This document shows positions 1 through 10,540 of a stretch of 64,000 nt of DNA, piece by piece (the first letter of the stretch is position 1; the number at the start of each line of letters is the position of its first letter). The stretch comes from Mya arenaria (taxonomy: Eukaryota; Mollusca; Bivalvia; Myida; Myidae), in the NCBI RefSeq assembly GCF_026914265.1, contig NC_069133.1, positions 11,849,937 through 11,913,936 on the forward strand, in the 5' to 3' direction. The notes beneath the pieces were generated by a model. The model searched no databases, was not told the DNA's origin, and worked only from the letters and a program-made list of their open reading frames with translations. A program made the translations under genes and the position numbers.

Positions 1-1037
1 CCACAATGGAGCTGAGTCAGGCTTGGATGGAGCTATCTTGTGGTGTACATGTGTATTTTGTTATAGAAGGATTTTAATAAAAAAACTAATGCATAAGAAA
101 GATATTGAGATTTCTTACGGCAAGCCCATTCATGATTTGAAGTCTACTTTAAACACTTTCATGGTTGCTTTATTTGAAACAAAAGCACGTTGATGTTCTG
201 ATTGTATTACACTTAAGGGCCTTCCACTGTGCAAACGTGGGTGGGGGAGGCCAAAAATTAAAACGTTTCAAAAGTTCATGTTTTATTTAGTTTTAAGGAA
301 CAAACGGTTTAGGGAGTAAAACATATATCCTTTGCCACAAGGTTTTGGGTTATAAGGATTTGAACAAATTTTACGAAATATTATTTTCAGATTATTCTTT
401 TTTGCATTTGCATTCTTTTTTTTTGGAAAAAAATTGTCGATAATATAACTGTTTTCGAGTTAAATGCCTTGAACTACCTCATGAACATTGTCTTGTGAGT
501 TCTTGATGCTATCTTTATAACTAAGACAGAAAATCATTAAAATAATGCAAAAATAGTGGATGAAAAATCATTTCCTTGTTACAAAATGCAAATATCTGTC
601 TTAAAATAGCTGCAATCAACACAAAGACTCAATATGTTGTTGATTGAATAGTACTGATTATTTTGACACAGTTCATGTTGTATAAAGACATTTCCCATTT
701 CCATAAAAATGCAAATGCTTTTTAATTAGAAATCCAATAAAATCTTTTCGTAAAAAATGCTCAACTCCTAATTCTAGCTATGCATATTCCAACGGATATA
801 TGTATTATGATTGCTATATATTGAACCACAAAACTAAATAAAAAAAAGGATTATTATATTATTATAAACATTTTATATATTGGTCTTTCAAACGACTTTT
901 GGACTATGGGATGGCCTTTAATAATTGTGACAAGGAAGGGAAGTAACTGCTGTGACATTTAATCAGCATTGTGAGGTTAAACCATCGACTGCTGTGGTAT
1001 GACTAAAATACGAAAATAGGTTATTCACAGTTTTCCT
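1..1037. other. AT-rich intergenic sequence, nothing recognised
   Basis: No open frame of useful length, RNA gene or tandem structure was found on either strand. The composition is strongly A+T rich, with poly-A and poly-T runs. Confidence 0.6.
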
Positions 1038-1116
1038 TAGACTGGTACCCTATGTTACTTTTTGGTGAAAATCTAACGTCTCTTTTTGGAGAAAAGAGAA
1101 TGAGGGTACCAGTCTA
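1038..1116. repeat. Short hairpin element with 13-14 bp inverted ends
   Basis: The left end AGACTGGTACCCT (1039-1051) is matched by its reverse complement AGGGTACCAGTCT near 1103-1115. The spacer is about 50 bp and partly self-complementary. It could be a tiny MITE or a chance hairpin; no target duplication is evident. Confidence 0.5.
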
Positions 1117-2540
1117 GCTTCCCTCACATATTGAAGATGAAAAGTAAAAACGCTTTATTGGTCCGTTTAGCAACCACTAATAATTCTTGTAAATATTTTT
1201 AAAAGTTAAACCGACCATGAATTACATATGCACAGTAAGTTATTAAACGTTTCATAAATGCGCCAACCATCTTAAAAAATCTGGATGGATCATTATGGAC
1301 GCAAACCGCAACCGTGAGAACAGCAAGAATGCTCACTGTGATGTGTATTTAAAATATTGAAGAAAGCCATCAAGTTCAGTGTTAAAAAGTAACAAATCCT
1401 TAATATATTGTATTATTTTCAAAATTTTATTTCATTGATCTAAACGCTTTCTTATGCCTTATTTAATAAAATTGACCCCCCGCATCCCCCCACCTCAAAA
1501 ACAAACGCACCCTAATAAAATTATTCATTTTTCTATTCATCTCCAGCTCAACTTTCTTATATTTTAAATGTAAAACAAAATAATAAATGTCATAACTCTT
1601 TAATACCTATTTTTTTGCCTATTTTCGCTCATACACTAACACTCCTATTGTCGCCACTTAAAAAAAAACTGAAAAAAATATTATTAAAATATCAGCATAC
1701 AGTAATATATATTTATTTTTTTAATAACAAAGAAATCTTTTTCATAACTAACTTTTATCTAAAATCCTATTTTCGCGAAAATAAGCCTCATTTAGTTTAT
1801 GTTGGCTCTAAAATATCTTGAATTATGTGGATGAACGTTACCGTTGTTTCTTCGCCGATTTGTTTAGTTTTTCTTTATTTTTATTTTGGAACTACTTTCT
1901 TCGTAGAGTAACAAGTTTTGATTGGTTAATATTGTTGTTTTTATGTTTAGCGCGAACTCAAATTTTCTTCGTGTTTTTTTTCTTTACTTATCTTCATTCT
2001 GTATTTGGTTTAAAAGCGGATCGCATCGTTAATTGGAGAAAAATATAAAATTTTCCCTCCATACCATCCCTTTTCTTTTTTCTTCATAAATTCAGGTTTA
2101 AATTTTATTTTTTATTATGTGATTTATACATTAATTGTGTTATGATTAATATTATAAAATCATTACATGTTTGATTTAGATTGTGTTTGTGCGAATTATA
2201 TTTTGTGTTTATATATATGTGACTTAGCATGTTTATGTTTGTATGTTATGATATGTTTGTCGCATGATATTATTTTTTTTCACATTTAGTTTTGCTGGCT
2301 TCAGTTATGTTTATCAATGTTGATTGATATCAATTTGTGTGTTATTTACTGTTTGCTTGCTAAATGTTTTGTTGCTAAATGTTCTGTAACCTGTACTGCC
2401 TATATCTTGAATAATATTTCTATTAATCTGTCAGACTTGTTTTCCTTTATCTTATAAACTTGTGATTACACATAATTTTCGTATTTAAGGAAAAAATCTT
2501 ATTTTCGCGAAAATAACCTGTTTTCGTATTTTAGTCATTG
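1117..2540. other. AT-rich intergenic stretch with two CGCG-centred palindromes
   Basis: Short frames of 60-76 codons here are rich in Phe, Leu and Lys as expected from AT-rich DNA, and I do not call them genes. The perfect palindrome ATTTTCGCGAAAAT occurs at 1769-1782 and again at 2501-2514, each followed by AA and C- or G-containing sequence. It looks like part of a dispersed repeat or a pair of protein-binding sites. Confidence 0.5.
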
Positions 2541-2637
2541 TACACACATCGGAACACCTCGGTCTATCTCGAAGTTTGCCGGAGATGGCCGAGTTGTTAC
2601 ATGGTTAGCGCTAAAGATCATACCAATACCCATTCGG

Positions 2638-3544
2638 GGATCAAGACAAATCGGCCCCTTACCAAATCGGCCTACTACCAAATCGGCCCCTAAGACGTTT
2701 CGGCCCTGCCATTTCGTCCCCTTAATTAAAATGACTCGAGATGTTTCGGCCCCTTAGTGATTTTCAACAGAGACATTTCGGCCCCTTAATTTTATTTTAT
2801 TTTTTATCTTGAATATAAAGAAAAACATTGTAGGTCGTCTCAGGAAGTTTTCTGCCGGTCGGTCAACCCTGCAGTTTTACGTTTTGCTGAGTCTGCTGCT
2901 GAGGGAATCCAAAATGGTGAAGGTAAAACATCAACTGGTGTCGGAGGCAGTCCTTGGCCGTCAGCGTCGAGAGCGCTACAGAGACATCGACGCCAGGATC
3001 ATGGATGAGTGGGACTCATACGATTCGCATGAGGTCACCTGCGAAGAGTTCCTGAAAAATGTTGGTGCCATCTACGGCGGCCGATAGGTGTTTGGTCAAG
3101 ACTGATGTTAGACAATGGACATGTCATTATACATATTATTAGCAACATAGTTATGTATAACATTTAAAGATTATTTAAAAAAAATAAGTTTAAACATTTC
3201 TTCTTCAACTCTATTTCGTTTTATAAAAATATCTCCGAGATTCTCGTGAATAAATCTTTTCAAGTGTACAGATATTTTCTTTAAATCTATTTTTATCCAT
3301 ACCTTTGTATGCAATGCATGTATACAGTATAGCTTTGTCTTTTATTAAAATAAAAAAAATGAAATTACATGTTTTTTTACTAATATTTAGAAATAAAAAA
3401 AATAAAATAAAAATAAGGGCCGAAACGTCTCGGTAATCTGGGGCCGAAACGTCTACGTGATGGGGACGATTTGGTAAGGGGCCGAAAAGGCAACCGTTTG
3501 AGCTAGGGGCCGATTTGGTAAGGGGCCGATTTGTCTGGTAGCCC
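2638..3544. mobile_element. Foldback-type DNA transposon with an 8-bp target duplication
   Basis: Long inverted ends lie at 2638-2789 and 3414-3544. Each is built of several copies of AAATCGGCCCCTTACC-like and ACGTTTCGGCCCC-like motifs. The directly repeated octamer CCATTCGG flanks the element at 2630-2637 and 3545-3552, as expected for a target-site duplication. The inner 600 bp contains one GC-richer ORF. Composite inverted ends and an 8-9 bp duplication are known for MULE/foldback and Merlin-like elements; I cannot choose between them. No transposase is visible, so this would be a non-autonomous copy. Confidence 0.7.
2809..3087 (+). CDS. 92-codon ORF inside the foldback element, unknown product
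   Basis: The frame stands out because codon third positions from about 2830 to 3087 are much richer in G and C than the surrounding AT-rich DNA. The first in-frame start is an ATA/ATG region of poor context. A better start is the ATG at 2914, which would give 58 residues. The predicted chain is highly charged (QRRERYRDIDARIMDEW) and ends in YGGR before TAG. There is no membrane segment or known motif. A TTGTAG acceptor-like site precedes the GC-rich stretch, so it may be a host exon captured by the transposon rather than an element gene. A chance open frame is possible but less likely given the composition. Confidence 0.35.
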   Translation: MNIKKNIVGRLRKFSAGRSTLQFYVLLSLLLRESKMVKVKHQLVSEAVLGRQRRERYRDIDARIMDEWDSYDSHEVTCEEFLKNVGAIYGGR

Positions 3545-3621
3545 CCATTCGGAACTCCTCGGCCATTTTTTTCAAAAACAACCTCGTTGTTTTCGATAAA
3601 ATGGCCGAGGAGCTCCGAATG
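3545..3621. repeat. Near-perfect inverted repeat covering a start codon
   Basis: The arm starting CATTCGGAACTCCTCGGCC is reflected in GGCCGAGGAGCTCCGAATG. The middle (AAAACAAC / GTTGTTTT) is also complementary, so about 36 bp per arm pair with only a few mismatches and a loop of about 3 nt. The right arm contains the ATG of the small gene at 3601. The left arm looks like an inverted copy of the same coding start. In RNA this would form a strong hairpin hiding the start codon. Confidence 0.85.
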
Positions 3622-3762
3622 ACCAATACCGAATCGACACAAGCAAAGATCATACAGATGGAAATACAATTTAAATTGTTGTCTGCCACCATAAATCTAA
3701 ACATGTACGAAAAATGTTTCTTTTCATTCCTTGGATGTGCAAGAAAATCTTTTATGTATCAG
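3601..3762 (+). CDS. Exon 1 of a probable small two-exon gene (84 aa, unknown)
   Basis: The start is ATG at 3601 in a favourable context (AAAATGG). The frame runs 54 codons to a perfect donor CAG/GTAAGT at 3763, phase 0. The predicted N terminus is MAEELRMTNTESTQ. It is followed by a moderately hydrophobic stretch (QFKLLSATINLN) and a short Cys-containing segment with two cysteines eight positions apart (KCFFSFLGC). I do not recognise a family. The first 21 bases lie in the right arm of an inverted repeat. The intron that follows (3763-6187) is largely a 61-bp satellite. An alternative internal exon at about 5102-5235 has splice-like borders but would introduce an immediate stop. Confidence 0.45.
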
Positions 3763-3885
3763 GTAAGTTTAACAAATAAGATACTGAGTAACTGGATTAC
3801 ATGTTTTGTTTTTTAACTTGTCAGCAAGGTTACCAAGTATTGGAAATTACTAGACTTTTAAATTAAATACTGTAGCTATTTTTTA

Positions 3886-5060
3886 GTTCTGAGTGATGAT
3901 CAAAAGTCAATTTACCACCTGTTATACTATTTTTTGTCTACAGTCTAAGTGATGATCAATCGCTAGTCAATAATTGTATTTTTTGTCGTTAGTGACTTTT
4001 ACGTTCTGAGTGGATAGTGGATATCACTATTTTTCTGTCTTTTCCTACTTTTACGTTCTAAGTGATGATCAATAGCTAGTTAATATTACTATTTTTCTGT
4101 CGTTTCCTTCTTTTACGTTATGAGTGATGATCAATAGCTAGTTAATATTACTATTTTTCTGTCGTTTCCTACTTTTACATTCTAAGTGATGATCAATAGC
4201 CAGTTAATATTACTATTTTTCTGTCGTTTCCTTCTTTTATGTTTTGAGTGATGATCAATAGCAGTCGATATTACTATTTTTCTGTCGTTTCCTTCTTTTA
4301 CGTTCTGAGTGATGATCATTAGCCGGTCAATATTACTATTTTTCTGTCTTTTCCTACTTTTACGTTCTGAGTGATGATCAATAGCCGGTCGATATTACTA
4401 TTTTTTGTCGTTTTTGACTTTTAAATTCTGAGTGATGATCAATAGCCAGTTAATATTACTATTTTTTGTCGTTTTTGACTTTCTCGTTCTGAGTGATGAT
4501 CATTAGCCAATTAATATTACTATTTTTTGTCGTTTTTGACTTTAACGTTCTGAATGATGATCAATAGCTGGTTAATATTACTATATTTTGTCGTTTTTTG
4601 ACTTTTACGTTCTGAGTGATGATCAATAGCCAGTCGATATTACTATTTTTTGTCGTTTCTGACTTTTACGTTCTGAGTGATGATCATTGGCCAGTCGATA
4701 TTACTATTTTTTGTCGTTTCTGACTTTTACGTTCTGAGTGATGATCATTAGCCAGTCGATATTACTAATTTTTGTCGTTTTTGACTTTTACGTTCTGAGT
4801 GATGATCATTAGCCAGTCGATATTACTATTTTTTGTTGTTTCTGACTTTTACGTTCTGAGTGATGATCATTAGCCAGTCAATAATGAATATTACTATTTT
4901 TTGTTGTTTTTTACTTTAACTTTCTGAGTTATAAACAAAAGCCAGTCATTAATGATGTTTTTTTGTTATTTATGAATTTTACGTTCTGAGTGATGATCAT
5001 TAGCCGGTCAATAATACTATTTTTCTGTATTTTTCTTACTTTTATGTTCTGAATGGTGAT
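3886..5060. repeat. 61-bp tandem satellite, about 19 copies
   Basis: The unit contains ACGTTCTGAGTGATGATCA followed by TTAGCCAGTCGATATTACTA and a TTTTTTGTCG tract. Successive ACGTTCTGAG words at 4668, 4729 and 4790 are exactly 61 bp apart. Copies at both ends are more diverged than those in the middle, the usual pattern when homogenisation acts on the centre. The array lies inside the intron of the probable small gene. No frame is conserved. Confidence 0.9.
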
Positions 5061-6187
5061 ATATTTAAGTGCAATATTTGATTTAATTGATTTTATTACA
5101 GATTGTATAGTTCCTAGTAATGAGAAATGGCTAGATGTTATACAATATCATACTTCATGATGTCACCAACAATGTCATGTTCTGAGTATTGGGAAATAGT
5201 TGGAGACTCAGCAGTGCAGAAACTAGTTTACTCAGGTATGTTAAATGGCTGCTAGGTTGCTGTTTGAAAAAATAGTATGCAGATGTGCAAGTGACATTGT
5301 GCAACTTTGGGCGTTGGAGATAATTGTTACAATTTTTGAAGATTTAATACTTTAACTATTCTTATGTTTCTATAGCAACCATGGCTCTCATCCTTAAAGC
5401 ATTGCAATTGGCTTTTTAAAAAGACCTGATTGTTTGATAATACCTTAATGCATCATTAACTTTTTCTTTATTTATGTTCCATAAAGATTCTATTATCAAA
5501 ATTAATATTACTAGCTTTAATAATTATTGACATTTCATTTGACTTTTGACATGTCTTTTGAGTGCTTCCTTAGTCATTAATGTGTAATCATTCAGGGCCC
5601 TTATCGCATTCTGTAATGGCTCATTCGTCTACAGTATGGCCAAAGGTTTATACTATTCATCCATGTATTTGTAAAAGAAATGTTTGCATTTTAAAGAGTG
5701 TCAGTCAAAAAATAAATGAGCATAATAACCTTGAAGTGATCAGTTACAAAAGTTGTTATCTTCCAAGCATGGAATATAGCCACATGCAAGTCATGTTCTG
5801 CTCTATATTTACAGAATGTTTGTTCCAACTCACGGATGATATTGTCAGATAAGAGCACATTGGCAAGTTGCAGACGTTGACTTTCTGAATTACAGAAAAT
5901 AGTTTCAGTCAGGTATTGTACATCATGATTGGCATATATATTAAAAATTTAGTTTTGAACAAAAATTAGCAAAAATGTTTTTTGATAGAGAAATTACAGT
6001 GCTTTTCAAGAACATTTTCATTAACAAATTAGACATAAATCTCATTGAGATTTTATTTTACATGTTGCAATGCAAAAACAACCAAAATGGACAGTATATA
6101 CTTAAGTATACATGAATGGACCAAAACTGCCAAACTAATGGAAATTTGTAGTATTTTTCTTTATATCTTCTTTTGTTTGTGTTTCAG
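5061..6187. other. Rest of the small gene's intron, with a possible poison exon
   Basis: The segment 5102-5235 is bordered by TTTATTACAG and CTCAG/GTATGT, which look like splice sites, but all three frames hit stops early. If it is spliced in, it would truncate the small protein after two further residues. A 90-codon open frame at 5580-5852 has no coding-like features. Confidence 0.4.
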
Positions 6188-6280
6188 GATACCAGAAAGC
6201 ATCAGGACTTCCAGGGCATGGCTATAGCTCCTCCTGAAAGAACATTAGAAACACTTGATTATTTGTGTGAAATACTTTGA
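6188..6280 (+). CDS. Terminal exon of the probable small gene
   Basis: A long pyrimidine tract ending TTTGTTTGTGTTTCAG precedes 6188. The exon joins exon 1 in phase 0 and adds 30 residues (starting DTRKHQDFQGMAIAPPER) before TGA at 6278-6280. The other two frames close sooner, and only the phase that fits exon 1 reads through to the TGA adjoining the polyadenylation signal. The joined protein is 84 residues, hydrophilic at its C terminus and ending LDYLCEIL. No family was recognised. Confidence 0.45.
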   Translation, partial: DTRKHQDFQGMAIAPPERTLETLDYLCEIL

Positions 6281-6332
6281 AATAAAAAAAGACTCTTTCT
6301 GCATGATTTAATTCCTAAAGAAAATCAATAAA
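6281..6332 (+). terminator. Candidate polyadenylation signals of the small gene
   Basis: AATAAA at 6281-6286 touches the stop codon. A second AATAAA is at 6327-6332, giving a very short 3' untranslated region by either signal. Confidence 0.4.
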
Positions 6333-7625
6333 CCTGAAGAATGATTTATATATATATTTATATACCGGTATATGTAAAAATATGTTCCAATAAAAGTGTC
6401 AATTATTACATTTATCTTTTTAATTTGAATTGCTATGTCAGTATGGATTAAAACCTCTGAAAAATAAAGACAATGGAAATATTAACAGAATCTGGATTTA
6501 AACTAGAGATTTTTTTATAGTCAAGTTAAATGTCCATCCTGGTCACCTTATTTCCATACTTATGTAGCAGATACTTCATTTGCTATGTTTGTATCAGAAA
6601 CATGAATTTCTGATGCTTCTGAAATTTTAACTTTATTAAACAAAAAAATAACAATTCAAGAGAAATATGTATCATGTATGTGAAATGAAATGATGGCTGC
6701 TATTTCTCAGTAGTTAAACATTTATCTGAAAATACAATATTATGTATGTATGTTGGTTTTAAAACAAATCATTATAAAACAGAATATTTCTGAAAAGTAT
6801 CAAATGATATGAAGCATAATCAAGCATACCAATGTATCATTATCAATTACAAATGAAAAGAAGATCATAGAAAAAACTGTTACCCAAAATTGTTTTCTAT
6901 AAAATTCAAAATTTGTTTTTTCTTATTCTAAATGTGGGGAACAGTATACAATCACAAACAGTTGAAGCAATAATTTGAAACATGAATAGAAGGTGTACAA
7001 AGAAATGTTGTTGAGCCTGCTCCTCATATGAGTGAAGTTGGGAAAATATCCGGCTAATAATACATTTTACCTCTCACAATATGTGATTACGATACCATAC
7101 ATGTAAGGTAGCAAGGACATCTGAACAACGAAGCTAGTGTGAATACTTCTATTTGAATTATATTGTTTAATTCCATTCCTTTGTTGTTATTTTCCTCTTC
7201 ATCCACTTCATCGAGCTTCACAGTTTCTTGTCTGGTGAATCATCAATGCAGATAGTACATTACATAATTGGTAGGAAAACTAATTTTCACTGCCAACATG
7301 ATTACTACCGACATCAACATAAAATTCCTGTCAAAGCTGTAACCTTTTATTTATACCTTCCATTCTATCATTTTCTTTGTAAATTTGTTATTATCGATAT
7401 ATTGTCCTTTGTTTGACAAATTTCATTTCCAGTTTCTTTCTAGCATATGTTTCTACATTCTCCAGATCATTAGGCGACTGGTCCATGTTCTTTCTAGCCC
7501 TTAGAAGGTGGTTTCGAATGTTTCTGCTGTTCAGAAAAAACTTTTGTTGGCCACACTTATGCCAGGCAGACAAAGTGTCCTGACATTCTCCTTTAGGTGT
7601 TTCTTCACACTCCCAGTGTATGTTA
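6333..7625. other. AT-rich intergenic sequence, no gene seen
   Basis: Only short chance frames and no tandem structure. The reverse-strand 145-codon frame at 7391-7828 runs into a GC-rich transposable element and is not called. Confidence 0.55.
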
Positions 7626-7890
7626 TGCATCAGACAATTGTAACCACGCCGCCCCCCAGGTCCGGGGAATAGCGGGGACTGACTTTCGGTCCAGCCAACC
7701 CTGGGTGCAAATCCCCGTCCTGTGGGGATGAACTGATGGTAAAATCCCCGCCAAATGCCCCCAACCCTGGGGACGCTAGGTAAGGCCCATTCGCCACTAT
7801 GTTTAGCGCGAAGACAAAACCACGGCATTCACCCTGGCACTGCAGGGCCACCTGGAAGATAAAAACACGGCCCATTTCGAATAGCTTATA
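7626..7890. mobile_element. GC-rich inverted-repeat element, copy 1 (left part)
   Basis: It begins with CAATTGTAACCACGCC and AGGTCCGGGGAATAGC and continues with ACTTTCGGTCCAGCC, TAAAATCCCCGCC and GACAAAACCAC. All of these words recur in the full copy at 20689-21003. GC content jumps sharply against the AT-rich flanks. The right end is missing or displaced to the fragment at 8228. Confidence 0.75.
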
Positions 7891-8227
7891 AATCTTTGCA
7901 AAGACCCTTTCATCCATGGGCTCAGATAGTCCAGCAGCATTTGCAAGGCAATGTCATTTATAACTTTGTATATGATTTCATAGAAGTCTATATTTACCAT
8001 TTGCCGATATTTGAGGACTAATAATAAAATTAAAATCAATCAGCATGTTTGCACTTGACCCCATCTGTAACATTTACATTTGTTTATTTAAAACTTTTAA
8101 CCAACAAAATCCTTTACCTTTATATTATTACGAGAGTAAGTTATTTCAATGTATATACATATTTTGTATAAACATGTTGATTATATAGTGTTACTTTCAA
8201 TATAAACTATCTTTATCATTAACTTCA

Positions 8228-8520
8228 GTGAAATCCCCGCCCCGCACCCCTATGACCCTAGGATAGGCCAAATTCCACCTTTTATGGCGCAGACAAAACC
8301 ACTGCATTCCTCCGGCACTGCGGGGCCACATAGAAGTAAAAACATGGCCCATTTCCAGTATACCACCTGACCTGGTGGGGCTGTGGATACAACTGACTGG
8401 TGCATAACACATTCACTTGGCACTGCGGAGCTACCTTGAAAGTTAAAACACGGCCAATTTCCAGACTATCCCCAGACCTGGGGGGACCGTGGTTACAACT
8501 GACTGATCAAATAATGCATA
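8228..8520. mobile_element. GC-rich inverted-repeat element, copy 2 (right part, partly doubled)
   Basis: It starts inside the family consensus (GAAATCCCCGCCCCGCACC) and contains two right-hand ends, GGATACAACTGACTGGTGCAT and GGTTACAACTGACTGATC, about 110 bp apart. The right portion therefore appears duplicated. Together with the left part at 7626 it may be one element split by later insertion. Confidence 0.65.
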
Positions 8521-9279
8521 GATCCTTCCCATAGTACTTTAAAACACTTCCCATACAGACAAGCAAACAAACCCGCTCTCATCACAATTAAGTGATAATA
8601 ATTTTCTTCCGAGTGGCAGTTATCATAAATTTGGGCTTTTAAATGCTGTTAAAACGTATATGGTTATCTAAAGCATTAGTCTTTTTTAACATCACTCAAT
8701 GACAGTCTGTCACAACAAAATAATTATAAATGGTGAGCTCAAACATTGAGCTTGACATTCTTGAACCACTGTACAGGCTATTTTTCATCGCCCAGAACTA
8801 ATCTTTCAGTGAAATCACCATATGGTTGGCTAAAACATTAGCAAAAGCAAGAATGCTTGAATCAAAGTATTGAAATCTTCATATGCCTGAATGTTGGAGT
8901 TGATTTTCCGCAACATTGTCAACACTGTAAGCAGCCATGAACGTCGTTTGTAACCTCCTCTTCTAAGAGTTCAAGCTGCAGACAACAGTTTATAAACATT
9001 ATGATCTTTTGAGCGAATAATGTTATGATCATTAGTGTTTACGTTGTTTACACGTGTGGGAAGGAAAGAGAAAAAGCGCGTTTGTTTACATCCTGGAAAC
9101 CTAAAGATATCTTAAACAGTGGTAAAATCTTAGTTAACTGTCATTCATATATTTATATAGGATTAAATGAGCGAACTGTCACAATAATTCAATTATTTTA
9201 AAGACTGTAAAACCTGTCGATTTCTTGTGAAACACTAACATGATACATCTATTTACCGCCAAATTCTGAAGTAGAGTAT
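8521..9279. other. Intergenic sequence, nothing recognised
   Basis: No ORF, repeat array or RNA gene could be supported. Confidence 0.55.
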
Positions 9280-9560
9280 ACTTATGCACCAGTCAATTGT
9301 AACTACGCCCCAACCCCCAAGGTTCGGGGAATAGCGGCGCCTTTGACTTTCGGTCCAGCCAAGCACAGGTAAAATCCCCGCCGTGGGGCGATGGCCTGCT
9401 GGTAAAATCGCTGTCAAATGCCCCCGCACCCCAGGTAAGGCCAATTTCCCGCTATTTTTGGCGTGAAGACAAAACCACCACATTCACCTGGCACTGTAGA
9501 GCCACCTGGAAGGTAAAAACACAGCTCATTTCCGCAGCTTTCCCCGGTTTATCCCCGACC
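9280..9560. mobile_element. GC-rich inverted-repeat element, copy 3
   Basis: The left end reads TGCACCAGTCAATTGTAACT, then GGTTCGGGGAATAGCGG, ACTTTCGGTCCAGCC and GACAAAACCACC, in the same order as the copy at 20689. The right terminus decays around CCCCGGTTTATCCCCGACC, so it is truncated or diverged. Confidence 0.7.
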
Positions 9561-9857
9561 AAAACAAAAGTTTCCTCGGTCAAAATGGAAATGTATCTGA
9601 CATGTCCGACTGTCCGACGGACATTCGCATTGACTGCATAAGGCCCAAAAAAAAAATGTTTGGTTAACTTAGGGTTACATCCTTTTCAAAAATAGGTTGG
9701 GTATACGTAGGTAGGCTTTTTTTATTTATTTTTTATAAGGCTTTATATAAGAATACATGCAAGCCTGCCACGCAGAGGGTCAGAATTTTCGATCCGTACC
9801 GGAAACACATGATTGATATTTTTTTGCATATCTAAAATTATCAATTTATGGAAAAAT

Positions 9858-9956
9858 TGACGTAGAAAACGCACTTGTACATTTCACCAAAAAGCGCATG
9901 CGACGTTGTTCACTGACGTCATAAAGCGCAGTAATTTTAAATCACTATTGACGTCA
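9858..9956. promoter_or_regulatory. Cluster of CREB/ATF-type sites
   Basis: Two perfect palindromic cAMP-response elements, TGACGTCA at 9914-9921 and 9949-9956, lie 35 bp apart. A TGACGTAG half-match lies at 9858. The surrounding 9780-10200 interval is richer in CpG than its flanks. TGACGTCA is the established CREB/ATF consensus. Promoter or enhancer activity here is inference, and no transcript start can be assigned. Confidence 0.4.
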
Positions 9957-10540
9957 AATAGTTCCTCTAAAAATCACGTTTTTACTAATATTTATTGTCA
10001 ATTTTATTCAAAAGCTTTGCATACTTATATATTTGATTGTGCTTTATTGAAATGGCATAATTTACTTTTCATAAACCATACAAAAAAAGAAATCAGAAGT
10101 GACGCGTTGTTGCGCGTGACTCATCTTACATGGGGGGTAAGACGGGTTTTTCTAGCACTGGTCACATGACCGAAAACACACGTCTGGTATGTAAGAATGT
10201 CATTTTCATCATTGGATAATGGTGTTAAAGTAATCTTCTGTCTTAACTGACTATAAAAACGGAAGGGTTGGGGCCTATTCCGTAGGTAGGGTCAGGTAAC
10301 CCGAACAAAATGTACTTTTTTAGGCCTAAGCATGACGACCAGGAAGTGATCATTCTCCGCTTTACGTTGCGTCCCCGCTTTATGTTGGGTGAAAACATAC
10401 TCACGTTCAGCAATAGGCCTGTCATCAAGACTAAACAACCTAATGGGGCTGAACAGGTGCCCCCCATATATTTTGGGATCAGTGGGACAAAGGTTGAGGT
10501 CCTGGTGACATTGAGCTATTAAAAAATCTGATCAATAATT
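9957..10540. other. Intergenic, with a fragment of a CCTACCTA-type dispersed repeat
   Basis: CCGTAGGTAGGGTCAGG near 10280 is related to words at about 9690, 12745, 19850 and 32420. An 87-codon frame at 9906-10169 shows no coding features. Confidence 0.4.

Noticed and set aside
2575..2650. tRNA-like GATGGCCGAGTTGTTA stretch upstream of the foldback element
   Set aside because: It matches a Leu/Ser A box in part, but no acceptor stem or convincing B box follows, and the transposon border interrupts it.
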